The position numbers and the translations under genes were made by a program. From Sporomusaceae bacterium (GTDB lineage: Bacteria; Bacillota_C; Negativicutes; Sporomusales_B; UBA7701), in NCBI GenBank assembly GCA_022839045.1, contig JALHDI010000078.1, positions 1 to 25,265 of the forward strand: a stretch of DNA of 25,265 nt, read 5' to 3'. Below are positions 1 through 7,293 of the stretch, piece after piece (position 1 is the stretch's first letter; each line of letters begins with the position of its first letter). The notes beneath the pieces were generated by a model. The model ran no database searches. It saw only the letters and a program-made list of their open reading frames with translations, and was not told where the DNA came from.

Positions 1-35
1 TCGCGCATGCGCTTCAGGTCCTCAACTGTTTTCAT
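1..35 (-). CDS. HndB-like (2Fe-2S) ferredoxin-domain protein, 5' end only
   Basis: Only the first 11 codons are visible; they read MKTVEDLKRMR and run off the left edge. This is the usual opening of the small thioredoxin-like [2Fe-2S] subunit (HndB type) found between the NuoE-like and NuoF-like subunits of NADH/NADP-linked [FeFe]-hydrogenases. The ATG overlaps the end of the preceding ATPase gene by 14 bp (ATGA-type overlap), so the two are translationally coupled. The identity rests mainly on the operon context and this short N-terminus, so it is a probable call. Confidence 0.5.
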   Translation of the reverse strand, partial: MKTVEDLKRMR

Positions 36-585
36 GCTGTACACCTCCGTACAAATTGGCCTCATTGGCCGCTATATACTCGTCGAGCCACATAATGACA
101 TCCGGGTGCGTCAAGGGCATATCGCCCAATATCTCGGTCAGCTCGCGGGTAGCCAGGGAGAAAACGGCGTTATCCACCGTATGGCGGTAGGCCAGCTCAA
201 TCTCCGGATTGGCGATCACCAGCGTCTTCACCGTCGCGGCGAGGTTGCCGAGCGGCGGGCGGTCCAGATGGCTGTGGCGGTAAACCGCCTCTACCGTGGT
301 GCCCCGGCCCACCGTTGAATCAATTTTCAGATACCCTCCGCACTGCTTGGTGGACATATCAATCAGCGGTAAACCCAGCCCCACCCTGCGCGTAGTGCGG
401 GTGGTGACGAAAGGGTCGAGAACGCGGCGCCTGGTATCGGCGTCCATGCCCCGCCCGTTGTCGCTCACCCGGATGGTCAGGGTATCCGCACTGCTGTCCT
501 CGATAATCTCCAGCAAAACCCGGTTTGCCCCCGCTTCGAGGGAATTCTGGACAAGATCCAAAATATGGAGCGCCAGTTCTCGCAT
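22..585 (-). CDS. GHKL-type ATP-binding protein (histidine-kinase-like ATPase domain)
   Basis: A 187-residue protein made almost entirely of a HATPase_c fold. Visible are the N box (DLVQNSLEAGAN, about residues 10-21), the G1 box (DNGRGMD, about 42-48) and a G2-like GLGLPL. There is no dimerisation/phosphoacceptor His domain, so it is not a complete sensor kinase. Such stand-alone ATPases are known next to clostridial [FeFe]-hydrogenase genes; their role is not established. A regulatory or phospho-relay partner is an inference. The gene starts 7 bases after the NuoE-like gene stops and shows no good Shine-Dalgarno, suggesting translational coupling. It overlaps the HndB-like gene downstream. 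Confidence 0.8.
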   Translation of the reverse strand: MRELALHILDLVQNSLEAGANRVLLEIIEDSSADTLTIRVSDNGRGMDADTRRRVLDPFVTTRTTRRVGLGLPLIDMSTKQCGGYLKIDSTVGRGTTVEAVYRHSHLDRPPLGNLAATVKTLVIANPEIELAYRHTVDNAVFSLATRELTEILGDMPLTHPDVIMWLDEYIAANEANLYGGVQHENS

Positions 586-592
586 ACGGAGC

Positions 593-1096
593 TTAGGAGT
601 AACGGCCGAGAATTTCCGGCACGATCTCCGGCGTCAGCCGCCCGTGGGTATCGTCGTTGACCATCATAACCGGCGACAGACCGCAGGCGCCGATACAGGC
701 CACCGTCTCCAGGGTAAACTTCAGGTCGGGCGTCGTCTTGCCGGCGGTTACCTTCAGGGTGTCTTCCAGCGCCTTGAGGATCGCTTTGGCGCCACGGACG
801 TGGCAGGCCGTCCCCTGGCACACGCGGATGATATTCTTGCCGCGCGGGTTGAGGTGAAACTGAGAGTAGAAAGTAGCCACCCCGTAAATCTGGCTGGTGG
901 GGATGCTCATCTTTTCCCCGATTCTCACGATGACGTCCTTCGGCAGGTAGCCGTAAGCGTCCTGAGCCTCCTGCAGGACGGGGATAAGCGCCCCTTTCAT
1001 ACCCTGGTACTTGACCAGGATCTCGTCCAGCTTCGCCATGTCGCTGGCGCCGCCTTTGCCGCCGCAGCAGCACTTCTGTTCATGATTGCTGTTCAT
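593..1096 (-). CDS. NuoE/HndA-like thioredoxin-fold [2Fe-2S] hydrogenase subunit
   Basis: A 167-residue member of the NuoE/HoxE/HndA family, the 24-kDa-type subunit passing electrons between NAD(P)H and the Fe-S chain of complex I or multimeric [FeFe]-hydrogenases. The four [2Fe-2S] ligands are present as a CQGTAC pair and a CIGAC pair near the C-terminus, after the helical region typified by YGYLPKDV. The start is the ATG at 1096, preceded by a strong AGGAGG; the open frame extends 20 codons further upstream without a comparable site. The N-terminus carries an unusual Cys-Cys-Cys-Gly-Gly stretch (residues 9-13), not a ligand in known family members. The position in a hydrogenase operon makes an HndA/HydC-type role likely. 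Confidence 0.9.
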   Translation of the reverse strand: MNSNHEQKCCCGGKGGASDMAKLDEILVKYQGMKGALIPVLQEAQDAYGYLPKDVIVRIGEKMSIPTSQIYGVATFYSQFHLNPRGKNIIRVCQGTACHVRGAKAILKALEDTLKVTAGKTTPDLKFTLETVACIGACGLSPVMMVNDDTHGRLTPEIVPEILGRYS

Positions 1097-1152
1097 GTTT
1101 CTCCTCCTTTTATGAAAACTTTCACATAGTGATGCAAAATTTTTCCCGGCGG

Positions 1153-1893
1153 TCACAACACCACCCCTCGAGAATTCTCGTTATATAGTGCCTGGCGGAT
1201 TTCCGCCAGAGTAGGCTCTTCAATGTTAAAGGCCATCTTCGGGCCGGCCAGGAAATCCTCGATGGTATGGGCGTCCGACGCCGTAACCACCGGCCATTTG
1301 CCGATCGCCGGGAAACGCTTCGCGGCCTCGGCGCGGGCCACCCGCCGCGATACCTCCACCGCCGTCAGCGCCAGCCCCGGGGGAATGAAGCCCAGCTGGG
1401 AAAGGACGCTGTAGGCCGGCCGGTCCACATGGCTGGCGATCGCCAGCCCGCCGAGGGCGTTCACCTGATCGCACGTCTCTTCGAGGCTCAAGGTGAGGGA
1501 CGCCAGCAGCATCTCCTCCTTGACGGCCACCAGGTTATCCTCCGCGTCGACCACGAACTGGGCGCCGAACCTGTCAGGGTCGTTCATCCGGCCCGACCGG
1601 TGGGCGGCGACGATCTTCTCCCAGGCGAAAAGCTGCCGCGGTTTCTCGAACAACACGACAAGGTGGACTTCCTCCTTCGTCTCCACCTCCATGCCCGGCA
1701 GCACGGTCACGTCGGTCCCCTTGGCGGCCGCCAGCGCGGCGGGCACATTGTCGCCGGCGTTATGGTCGGTGATCGCCACGATGTCAACGCCGTGCCGGGC
1801 CGCGTGCCACACAATGTTGCGCGGCGTCATCTCCACCGCGGCGCAGGGCGACAACAGCGTGTGAACGTGCAGATCGGCCACGTAGCGGCGCAT
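1153..1893 (-). CDS. PHP-domain phosphoesterase
   Basis: A 246-residue protein of the PHP (polymerase and histidinol phosphatase) metal-dependent phosphoesterase superfamily. The metal-binding motifs appear in order: DLHVHT near the N-terminus, ITDHN, GMEVET, SHVDRP and SDAH. The substrate is unknown. ATG at 1893 overlaps the stop of the upstream DRTGG gene by one base (TGATG) and has AAGGGG at good distance; a GTG one codon earlier is possible. It lies between the sensory hydrogenase/DRTGG genes and the NuoE-like gene. PHP genes recur at this place in other Firmicute hydrogenase operons, so a regulatory or maturation-linked phosphatase role is plausible but inferred. Confidence 0.85.
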   Translation of the reverse strand: MRRYVADLHVHTLLSPCAAVEMTPRNIVWHAARHGVDIVAITDHNAGDNVPAALAAAKGTDVTVLPGMEVETKEEVHLVVLFEKPRQLFAWEKIVAAHRSGRMNDPDRFGAQFVVDAEDNLVAVKEEMLLASLTLSLEETCDQVNALGGLAIASHVDRPAYSVLSQLGFIPPGLALTAVEVSRRVARAEAAKRFPAIGKWPVVTASDAHTIEDFLAGPKMAFNIEEPTLAEIRQALYNENSRGVVL

Positions 1894-2234
1894 CACTGCC
1901 CCTTGACGCCATTACGGTATAGTTGTCCGACCAGTTCGAAACTGGTCAGCGAAGTTGTCAGCAGCACAACCCCCTCCGCCTCGGCCTTGGCCACCGTCTC
2001 CGGCTCCGGGGTGACCCCGCCGGCGACGACCACCGCCGCCAGTCCGGCCAGGGAAGCCACCGCCACGACATTCTGGTGCCCCTGCATGGTGACCCACATG
2101 CTGCCCGGGGCGGCGAACCCCATCACGTTGCTCAGCAGATCGGATACATAGCCGCCCGTCACCTGCGCCGCAAGCCGGTCATGGCCGGCGACGACGGTGA
2201 GCGGCAGAGAACCGACAAGATCGTTGACCGTCAC
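1893..2234 (-). CDS. DRTGG-domain protein B
   Basis: A 113-residue single-domain protein resembling DRTGG domains, the presumed ligand-binding domain also found beside CBS domains and in phosphotransacetylase-like proteins. Typical features are GGYVSDLLSNVM, the strand VTMQGHQNVVAVASL, and the C-terminal SFELVGQLYRNG. The start is GTG at 2234 with AGGAGGG at normal spacing; the open frame continues upstream inside the hydrogenase gene, but that part is a shadow. It lies 13 bases after the sensory hydrogenase and overlaps the PHP gene, so it is in the same operon. It resembles the first gene of the operon (4011-4379) along most of its length. Ligand and function are unknown. Confidence 0.8.
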   Translation of the reverse strand: MTVNDLVGSLPLTVVAGHDRLAAQVTGGYVSDLLSNVMGFAAPGSMWVTMQGHQNVVAVASLAGLAAVVVAGGVTPEPETVAKAEAEGVVLLTTSLTSFELVGQLYRNGVKGQ

Positions 2235-2247
2235 TGGGCAATCCCTC

Positions 2248-3573
2248 CTAGTCTTCTTCCCGTTCCTCCAAAGACGGCGGCAGTTTGGCCGCCAGCCCCA
2301 CCATCTCCTGGGCGAGGTCGCGGACCCGTTCGCGCAGCTTGAAGATGCAGTCGGTCTCGACAGCGGCCCCCTGCACGATATCCTCGGCCAGCGCCTTGCA
2401 ATTCGGCGAGCCGCACGAGCCGCAGTCCAGCCCCGGAAGCTTCTTGAGCGTCTTTTCCATCTGCTCGACCTTGTACATCGCCTTGAAGATATCCTCGTCA
2501 AGGCGCATGATCGGCCGCGGCTCGATCGTGCGGTCGTAGTCGGTCAGCGACGAATCCGGGTAATATTTGACAGGCCTGGCGCCGCGCGCCTCGTCCTCGG
2601 CGCGCATCTTCGCCAGCCGCTGCTGCATGCGGTGTTCGGCCACGAAGCGGTTTTCCACCGTCAGCGGGCCGCCGATGCAGCCGCCCGAGCAAGCCAGGGC
2701 CTCGATGAAATCCACCTTTATCTTGCCGAGAGCCACCTGTTCCAGCACATCGCTGACATTGTGGATCTCGTCGACAACCATACTGTTCGCCGCCGCCGCG
2801 GCCGCCGTCTCGCCGCCGCTTAAGGCCCAGCCGACGCCGCGGGCCGTGGCTCGCTGGCAGTTGGCGTCGCGGGGAACGGTCGCCACCGCCTTTAAGAGCT
2901 CGCCGAAAATCTGCGATATGCCGATGGCGCCGGTAACGCTCGACTTCTCCGCCCCCAACGGCTGCTTGACCGCCGTCATCTTCGCCGGGCAAGGGGTGAT
3001 GAACCACACGCCGATATCCTCCGGTGCGAGGCCCAGCTCCCGACAGCGGGTGCTGCGGACCAGGCGGGCTGCCACCTCAACCGGCGCCTCCAGGGGGATG
3101 AGATTATCGATCAGCTCGGGAAACTTGACCTGAACCAGCCGCACCACTGCCGGACAGGCGGAGGAAATCGCCGGCTTCTTCACCTCGGGGCGCTTGAGAT
3201 ACTCCACCGTCGCGTCGGAAACAATCTCGGCGCCCAGAGCCACCTCGAACACCTCGTCGAAACCGAGCTGCATCAGGCCGCACAGCACCACGTTCGCCGG
3301 CACGTCGGCGGAAAACTGGGAATACAGCGAGGGCGCCGGCAGCGCCACGTTGTATTTGTAACCCTTCAAATCGTTCAAGCTGTCGGTCACGGCCGTCTTG
3401 GCCCGGTTGACGCAGCGGCGGATGCACTCGCCGCAGTCTATGCAGCGCGCCTCGGTTATCTTCGCCTTGCCGCCGCGGATGCGGATGGCCTCGGTGGGAC
3501 AGCGCTTGATACAGTTGACGCAACCTTTGCACCGCTCAGGCGTAAGCCTGACCGAATGAAAATACTCCGACAT
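2248..3573 (-). CDS. [FeFe]-hydrogenase H-cluster-domain protein, putative sensory type (HydS-like)
   Basis: A 441-residue protein. Two [4Fe-4S] ferredoxin motifs sit at the N-terminus (C15/18/21/25 and C44/47/50/54). The iron-only hydrogenase large domain follows, with H-cluster ligands C140 (SSACP), C195 (TPCPAK), C295 and C299 (ACSGGC). A further [4Fe-4S] motif (C384, C387, C392, C409) lies at the C-terminus. The Cys that shuttles protons in catalytic enzymes (first Cys of TSCCP) is Ala139 here, and the GGG of the third motif is shortened to IGG. Both fit the putatively sensory group D hydrogenases known from Thermoanaerobacter, which also stand upstream of a bifurcating hydrogenase operon. 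It probably reports H2 or redox state rather than turning over H2 quickly; the output is unknown. Confidence 0.85.
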   Translation of the reverse strand: MSEYFHSVRLTPERCKGCVNCIKRCPTEAIRIRGGKAKITEARCIDCGECIRRCVNRAKTAVTDSLNDLKGYKYNVALPAPSLYSQFSADVPANVVLCGLMQLGFDEVFEVALGAEIVSDATVEYLKRPEVKKPAISSACPAVVRLVQVKFPELIDNLIPLEAPVEVAARLVRSTRCRELGLAPEDIGVWFITPCPAKMTAVKQPLGAEKSSVTGAIGISQIFGELLKAVATVPRDANCQRATARGVGWALSGGETAAAAAANSMVVDEIHNVSDVLEQVALGKIKVDFIEALACSGGCIGGPLTVENRFVAEHRMQQRLAKMRAEDEARGARPVKYYPDSSLTDYDRTIEPRPIMRLDEDIFKAMYKVEQMEKTLKKLPGLDCGSCGSPNCKALAEDIVQGAAVETDCIFKLRERVRDLAQEMVGLAAKLPPSLEEREED

Positions 3574-3589
3574 CAGTTACACCACACAA

Positions 3590-4021
3590 TCAGCTATGGC
3601 GGATCAGGATATTGATCTTCGTTCCTTTCCCCGCCACCGAATTGATGGAAAACTCGTCCGAACAGCGCACCATGTTGGGCAGGCCCATACCGGCGCCGAA
3701 CCCCATCTCGCGAATATGGTCGGGGGCGGTGGAATACCCCTCCTGCATCGCCAGATCGATATCGGCGATGCCCGGCCCTTCGTCCTCGACCACCAACTCG
3801 GTGCGGTCGGGATAAATCGACGCCCTGAGAACGCCGCTGTAGGCATGGATGATGACGTTCATCTCTGCTTCGTAGGAACTAATAGCGATGCGCCTGATAA
3901 CATCCGACCGCACGCCGATCTGCTGCAATATCCGCTTAATCTTGCTCGACGCCTCGCCGGCGGTATCGAAATCGCCGCCTTTCAAGGTGTAATCGAGCAC
4001 GATTCCCTGTTCAGGATTCAC
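3590..4021 (-). CDS. RsbW/SpoIIAB-like anti-sigma-type ATP-binding protein
   Basis: A 143-residue GHKL ATPase of the RsbW/SpoIIAB serine-kinase type. The N box (SYEAEMNVIIHA, about residues 49-60), G1 box (DEGPGI) and G2 box (GFGAGMGLPN) are intact. Family members phosphorylate anti-anti-sigma proteins or bind sigma factors. No STAS-domain partner is in this window, so the target is unknown. The frame opens with GTG at 4021, overlapping the DRTGG gene by 11 bp; GTG seven codons later, preceded by CAGGG, is an alternative start. It stands 16 bases before the sensory hydrogenase gene, which suggests a joint signalling role. Confidence 0.8.
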   Translation of the reverse strand: MNPEQGIVLDYTLKGGDFDTAGEASSKIKRILQQIGVRSDVIRRIAISSYEAEMNVIIHAYSGVLRASIYPDRTELVVEDEGPGIADIDLAMQEGYSTAPDHIREMGFGAGMGLPNMVRCSDEFSINSVAGKGTKINILIRHS

Positions 4022-4379
4022 AAGCCGTCACCAGTTCTGAGCAACCTTTGATGCCATGGCTATAGAGGATACCGCACGACTCGAACATCGGCAGGTTGGT
4101 CACCATCACCGGGATGCACTTGCTCTCGGCCATCTGGATTACATCCTGTCCCGGGCGCTTCCCGCGCACCAGTATAATCCCCACCAGGTCGCCCATCTCG
4201 GCGGTGCGGATAATCTGAACATTGGTAAGTCCCGTAAGCAGCAGCGTCTTTTCCTTGCTATGCACCAGCACGTCGCTCATCAGATCGGCGCCGCACGCCG
4301 ACCTCACCTCGCCGTCGAGGCACTCGGAGCAGCAAATTACCTCTGCTTGCAGCAATTTCTGGACATCGGCCAGTTTCAC
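4011..4379 (-). CDS. DRTGG-domain protein A, first gene of the hydrogenase operon
   Basis: A 122-residue DRTGG-like protein. GTG at 4379 is chosen because AAGGGGG stands six bases upstream; an in-frame TTG at 4412 is less convincing. The part from GADLMSDVLVHS to the C-terminal ILYSHGIKG matches the fold pattern of DRTGG protein B further down the operon. Unlike that paralogue, it has a Cys-rich start (CCSEC, then a fourth Cys in SACGAD) that could bind a metal or Fe-S cluster. It overlaps the RsbW-like gene. A redox- or ligand-sensing role is only an inference. Confidence 0.75.
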   Translation of the reverse strand: MKLADVQKLLQAEVICCSECLDGEVRSACGADLMSDVLVHSKEKTLLLTGLTNVQIIRTAEMGDLVGIILVRGKRPGQDVIQMAESKCIPVMVTNLPMFESCGILYSHGIKGCSELVTACES

Positions 4380-4414
4380 GACAAACCCCCTTCTCGGGTC
4401 TAATTGTTCCAAAT

Positions 4415-4429
4415 TTCACATTCTTTGTG
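4415..4429. promoter_or_regulatory. Inverted repeat upstream of the hydrogenase operon, possible operator
   Basis: TCACA and TGTGA form perfect 5-bp arms around TTCTT in the 175-bp gap before the operon, about 35 bases upstream of the first start codon. The half-site resembles those of Rex and CRP/FNR proteins, but the arms are in the opposite order to the standard TGTGA...TCACA. No convincing promoter hexamers were found next to it. Treat it as a candidate only. Confidence 0.25.
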
Positions 4430-4554
4430 ACAAAAAATTAAGGCCGTTAGGCCCTCATAACCGATTCCCGATATCCTTATTTATAAACCTATATATTCCC
4501 CGCGTCCGTTCCTGACTCCTGCTGCAACGGGAGAATTTTTTCGCAAACGCCGCG

Positions 4555-5802
4555 TTATTTAGTGATATTTTTTGTCGGATGGCCATTGAGGTACACGACC
4601 ATCGTCAAGGCGTTCAGCAGCCAGAAAAGCATCGCCATCTGCGGGTTGTACAGAATGTAGTCGGTAAGGCCGCCCACCGCCAGGCCGATCACGGCCGCCA
4701 GCACCCCCAGCATCAGTCCGCCCAGCCAGCGGTTGGTCGCATTCTCGGCCAGCGCCAGCGCCAGCCGCGCGTGCCCGAACATCAGGGCCAGGAAGGCCAG
4801 CAGCCCGGGGACGCCGATCTCGGCGGCGATGTGGAGATACATATTGTGGGCGTGGAAGATGGTCGTGCCCGGATTGTTGATAAAGAAGTCGTAGGCGGGA
4901 TAAACCAACGGGTAAGCGCCCCAGCCGATGCCGAACAGCGGTCTGTCGGCGATCATGGCGAGAGTGCTCTCCCACAGCGCTATCCTCAGTGTCGCCGAAG
5001 TGTCGGTGGGGTTCACAATCGACATCAGGCGCTCCATCAGCACGTCATGCCCGGCCACCACAACCACCGGCACGAACAGCAGCAGCCAGAAGGTCTTGCG
5101 GCTGTACAGCACCCCGTAGGCGCCCACGACCGCCAGCACGCTCAGCCACGCCCCCCGCGAATAGGTCAGCACCAGGCAGACGAGCAGCGCGATGATAAGC
5201 GCCAGGAAAGCCGTCTTGCGGCGCCGGTCCTCGGCGTTCAGCCCCAGGCCGGCGGCCAGCGCGGCGATGACCACCAGGAACCCGGCCAGCAGGTTGGGGT
5301 TCTGCAGGGTGGAAAAAATCCTCACCTTGAGCAGGGGGAACTGTTCGCCGTCCACCCATTCGAACGCGGAGATATCGACCCCCTGAACATACTGGTAAAG
5401 GCCGTAGACGACGACCAGGGCCGCGGAGATCAGCACCGCCTGCACCAGCCGCTTCAGCTGGTCGATGGTGTGGAAATTGTTCACGACCAGATAATAGAGG
5501 AGAATATAGCGGCCCATGAGATGATAGTAGTTGTAAAAACTCACCCACCGGTCGGGGGAAAACAGGATCGAGGCCGCCGACAACGCCACGAACAGGGCTA
5601 TTATCCCGTCGAAAGGCGTCGGCTTCAGGTCGAGATGGCCGTCGGCCGCCATCCTCGCCACCCACAGCAGGGCGCCGAGAGCGAGGAACACGCTGACGGC
5701 GTTGAAGGAAAGCGGCAAAAAAAAGGCCACCGCCAATACGCAGTGTTCGGTCAGATAATTTAGCTGATAGTGCGTCGCGGCGCAGGAATAACTGATTCGC
5801 AT
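4555..5802 (-). CDS. O-antigen ligase / Wzy-type polymerase family membrane protein
   Basis: A 415-residue polytopic inner-membrane protein of the Wzy_C (O-antigen ligase/WaaL) superfamily. About ten hydrophobic segments are visible. The large periplasmic loop carries the family signature GIGWGAYPLVYPAYDFF followed by HAHNMYLHIAAEIGVPG. These proteins transfer or polymerise undecaprenyl-linked glycans, for example O-antigen onto lipid A core. ATG at 5802 has AGGTG at good distance. The frame extends 17 codons upstream, but that stretch contains the -10 box of the promoter and would precede the transcript start. The gene follows folC and looks singly transcribed. The exact glycan substrate cannot be told. 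Confidence 0.85.
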   Translation of the reverse strand: MRISYSCAATHYQLNYLTEHCVLAVAFFLPLSFNAVSVFLALGALLWVARMAADGHLDLKPTPFDGIIALFVALSAASILFSPDRWVSFYNYYHLMGRYILLYYLVVNNFHTIDQLKRLVQAVLISAALVVVYGLYQYVQGVDISAFEWVDGEQFPLLKVRIFSTLQNPNLLAGFLVVIAALAAGLGLNAEDRRRKTAFLALIIALLVCLVLTYSRGAWLSVLAVVGAYGVLYSRKTFWLLLFVPVVVVAGHDVLMERLMSIVNPTDTSATLRIALWESTLAMIADRPLFGIGWGAYPLVYPAYDFFINNPGTTIFHAHNMYLHIAAEIGVPGLLAFLALMFGHARLALALAENATNRWLGGLMLGVLAAVIGLAVGGLTDYILYNPQMAMLFWLLNALTMVVYLNGHPTKNITK

Positions 5803-5835
5803 CGTTTCACCTAGCGGCACAAAGTAACTTTTACT

Positions 5836-5864
5836 ATTATAGCCCAATGGCATAGGTTTGTCTA
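5836..5864 (-). promoter_or_regulatory. Sigma-A-type promoter of the O-antigen ligase-like gene
   Basis: TAGACA (5864-5859) and TATAAT (5841-5836) are separated by exactly 17 bp, one mismatch from consensus overall. The -35 box covers the stop codon of folC. Predicted transcription starts near 5829, just upstream of the start codon at 5802. Confidence 0.7.
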
Positions 5865-7145
5865 CCTAATCGCATAATTCCTCGCCGGCCCGACGAGATA
5901 GAGCGACCCGGCGACGCATACCAGGCCGTCCGGCCCGGCCATCTCCTTCGCCCGGTCGATCCCCTCCGCCACCGTCGCCGCGGCCGCGAGCCGCCGCGCC
6001 GCGAGCCCTTCCAGCATCGCGGCCGGCTCGGCCGCGCGGTCGGACAGGGGCTTCACGGCCACGACGCTGTCGGCGGCGCGGACAAGCGCCGCGGTCACGC
6101 CGGCGATGTCCTTGTCGGCGAGGATGCCGAGCACGAACGTCACCGGCCGGCCGGGGAAGACCTCGTCCAGCGTCGCCCTGAGAACGGCGGCCCCCGCCGG
6201 ATTATGGGCGCCGTCGATTATCACCAACGGCCGGCCGGGCACCACCTCGAACCGCCCCGGCCAGCGGACGGCGGCCAGGCCGTCCCTTACGGCGGCGGGG
6301 GAAATCCGCTGCTCGCCCTCAGCCAGAACCAGCGCCGCCATGATCGCCACGGCGGCGTTCGCGGCCTGATGGCGGCCGAGGAGGGGTACCGCGAAGCGGC
6401 CCAGATCGCCGTGGCGGCGGCTCACGAACGCCACCTGCTGCCGCCAGCCGTCCAGGCCGGCGGATTCGGCGTAGAAATCGCGGCCCAGCACCGCCAGCGG
6501 CGCCTCCTTGGCCTCGGCCTCGCGCCTGACGACGTCGAGCGCCTCGCCGCGGGCGGCGGTCACCGCCGGCACCCCCGGCTTGATTATCCCCGCCTTGTGG
6601 GCGGCGATGGCGGCGACGGTGTCGCCGCAGCGGTCGGTGTGCTCCAGGGATACATTGGTGATGACGGCCACGGCCGGCGTTATCACGTTGGTCGAATCGA
6701 GCAGCCCGCCCAGACCGACCTCGATCACCGCGTATTCCACCCCGGCGGCCGCGAAATAATGGAAAGCGGCCGCGGTCAGCACCTCGAACTCGGTCGGATG
6801 CTCCCAGCCGTCGGCCACCATCGCGTCCACGAAGCCGCGCGTATGGGCGATCGCCGCCGCAAGTTCCTCGCGGCTTATCTGCCCGCCGTCCACAACGAAC
6901 CGCTCGGTATAGTCGCTCAGGTGCGGCGACGTGTACATGCCGGCGCGGATGCCGGCGGCCCGGAGGATGGCGGCCAGCATCGCCGTCGTCGAGCCCTTGC
7001 CGTTGGTGCCGGTAACGTGGACGGTCTTATAGCGCCGCTCCGGGTTGCCCATCAGGGCGAGCAGCTTCTCGATCCGCCCCAGGCCGAGATTGATCCCGAA
7101 CTTGCCCAGCGAGGCGAGATACGCCAGCGCCTGTTCGTAAGTCAT
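5862..7145 (-). CDS. folC: Folylpolyglutamate synthase / dihydrofolate synthase
   Basis: A 427-residue cytosolic Mur-ligase-family enzyme that adds glutamate to (dihydro)folate using ATP, and makes dihydrofolate from dihydropteroate in bifunctional members. The ATP-binding loop VTGTNGKGST is at about residues 43-52. TSPHLSDYTERF, the folate-site region, follows, then GLGGLLDSTN, SLEHTD, and the C-terminal domain with IIDGAHNP. Length is typical. ATG at 7145 has AAGGTG seven bases upstream; the eleven codons before it lack such a site. It follows valS after a 148-bp gap, and valS-folC is a common pair in Firmicutes. I see no gene or clear terminator in that gap. Confidence 0.93.
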   Translation of the reverse strand: MTYEQALAYLASLGKFGINLGLGRIEKLLALMGNPERRYKTVHVTGTNGKGSTTAMLAAILRAAGIRAGMYTSPHLSDYTERFVVDGGQISREELAAAIAHTRGFVDAMVADGWEHPTEFEVLTAAAFHYFAAAGVEYAVIEVGLGGLLDSTNVITPAVAVITNVSLEHTDRCGDTVAAIAAHKAGIIKPGVPAVTAARGEALDVVRREAEAKEAPLAVLGRDFYAESAGLDGWRQQVAFVSRRHGDLGRFAVPLLGRHQAANAAVAIMAALVLAEGEQRISPAAVRDGLAAVRWPGRFEVVPGRPLVIIDGAHNPAGAAVLRATLDEVFPGRPVTFVLGILADKDIAGVTAALVRAADSVVAVKPLSDRAAEPAAMLEGLAARRLAAAATVAEGIDRAKEMAGPDGLVCVAGSLYLVGPARNYAIR

Positions 7146-7293
7146 ATGATCACACCTTGACGATAGTTTATGCGCCAATGGAATAATAATGTATTTTCGG
7201 CGGTGTAGTATGTTTGTGCGTACCAGGCTGCTCCCGCATCATGGCGTCCACGCCGGGCCTGCGTTCTTGGCCGGCAGCACAACTCATTACAAA

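Noticed and set aside
4579..5763. A 394-codon plus-strand frame opposite the O-antigen ligase-like gene
   Set aside because: Gln/His/Arg-rich shadow of a membrane-protein gene; no ribosome-binding site or motif.
7146..7293. A terminator or small RNA between valS and folC
   Set aside because: Only short GC-rich inverted words without a T-tract are present, and no promoter pair was convincing.
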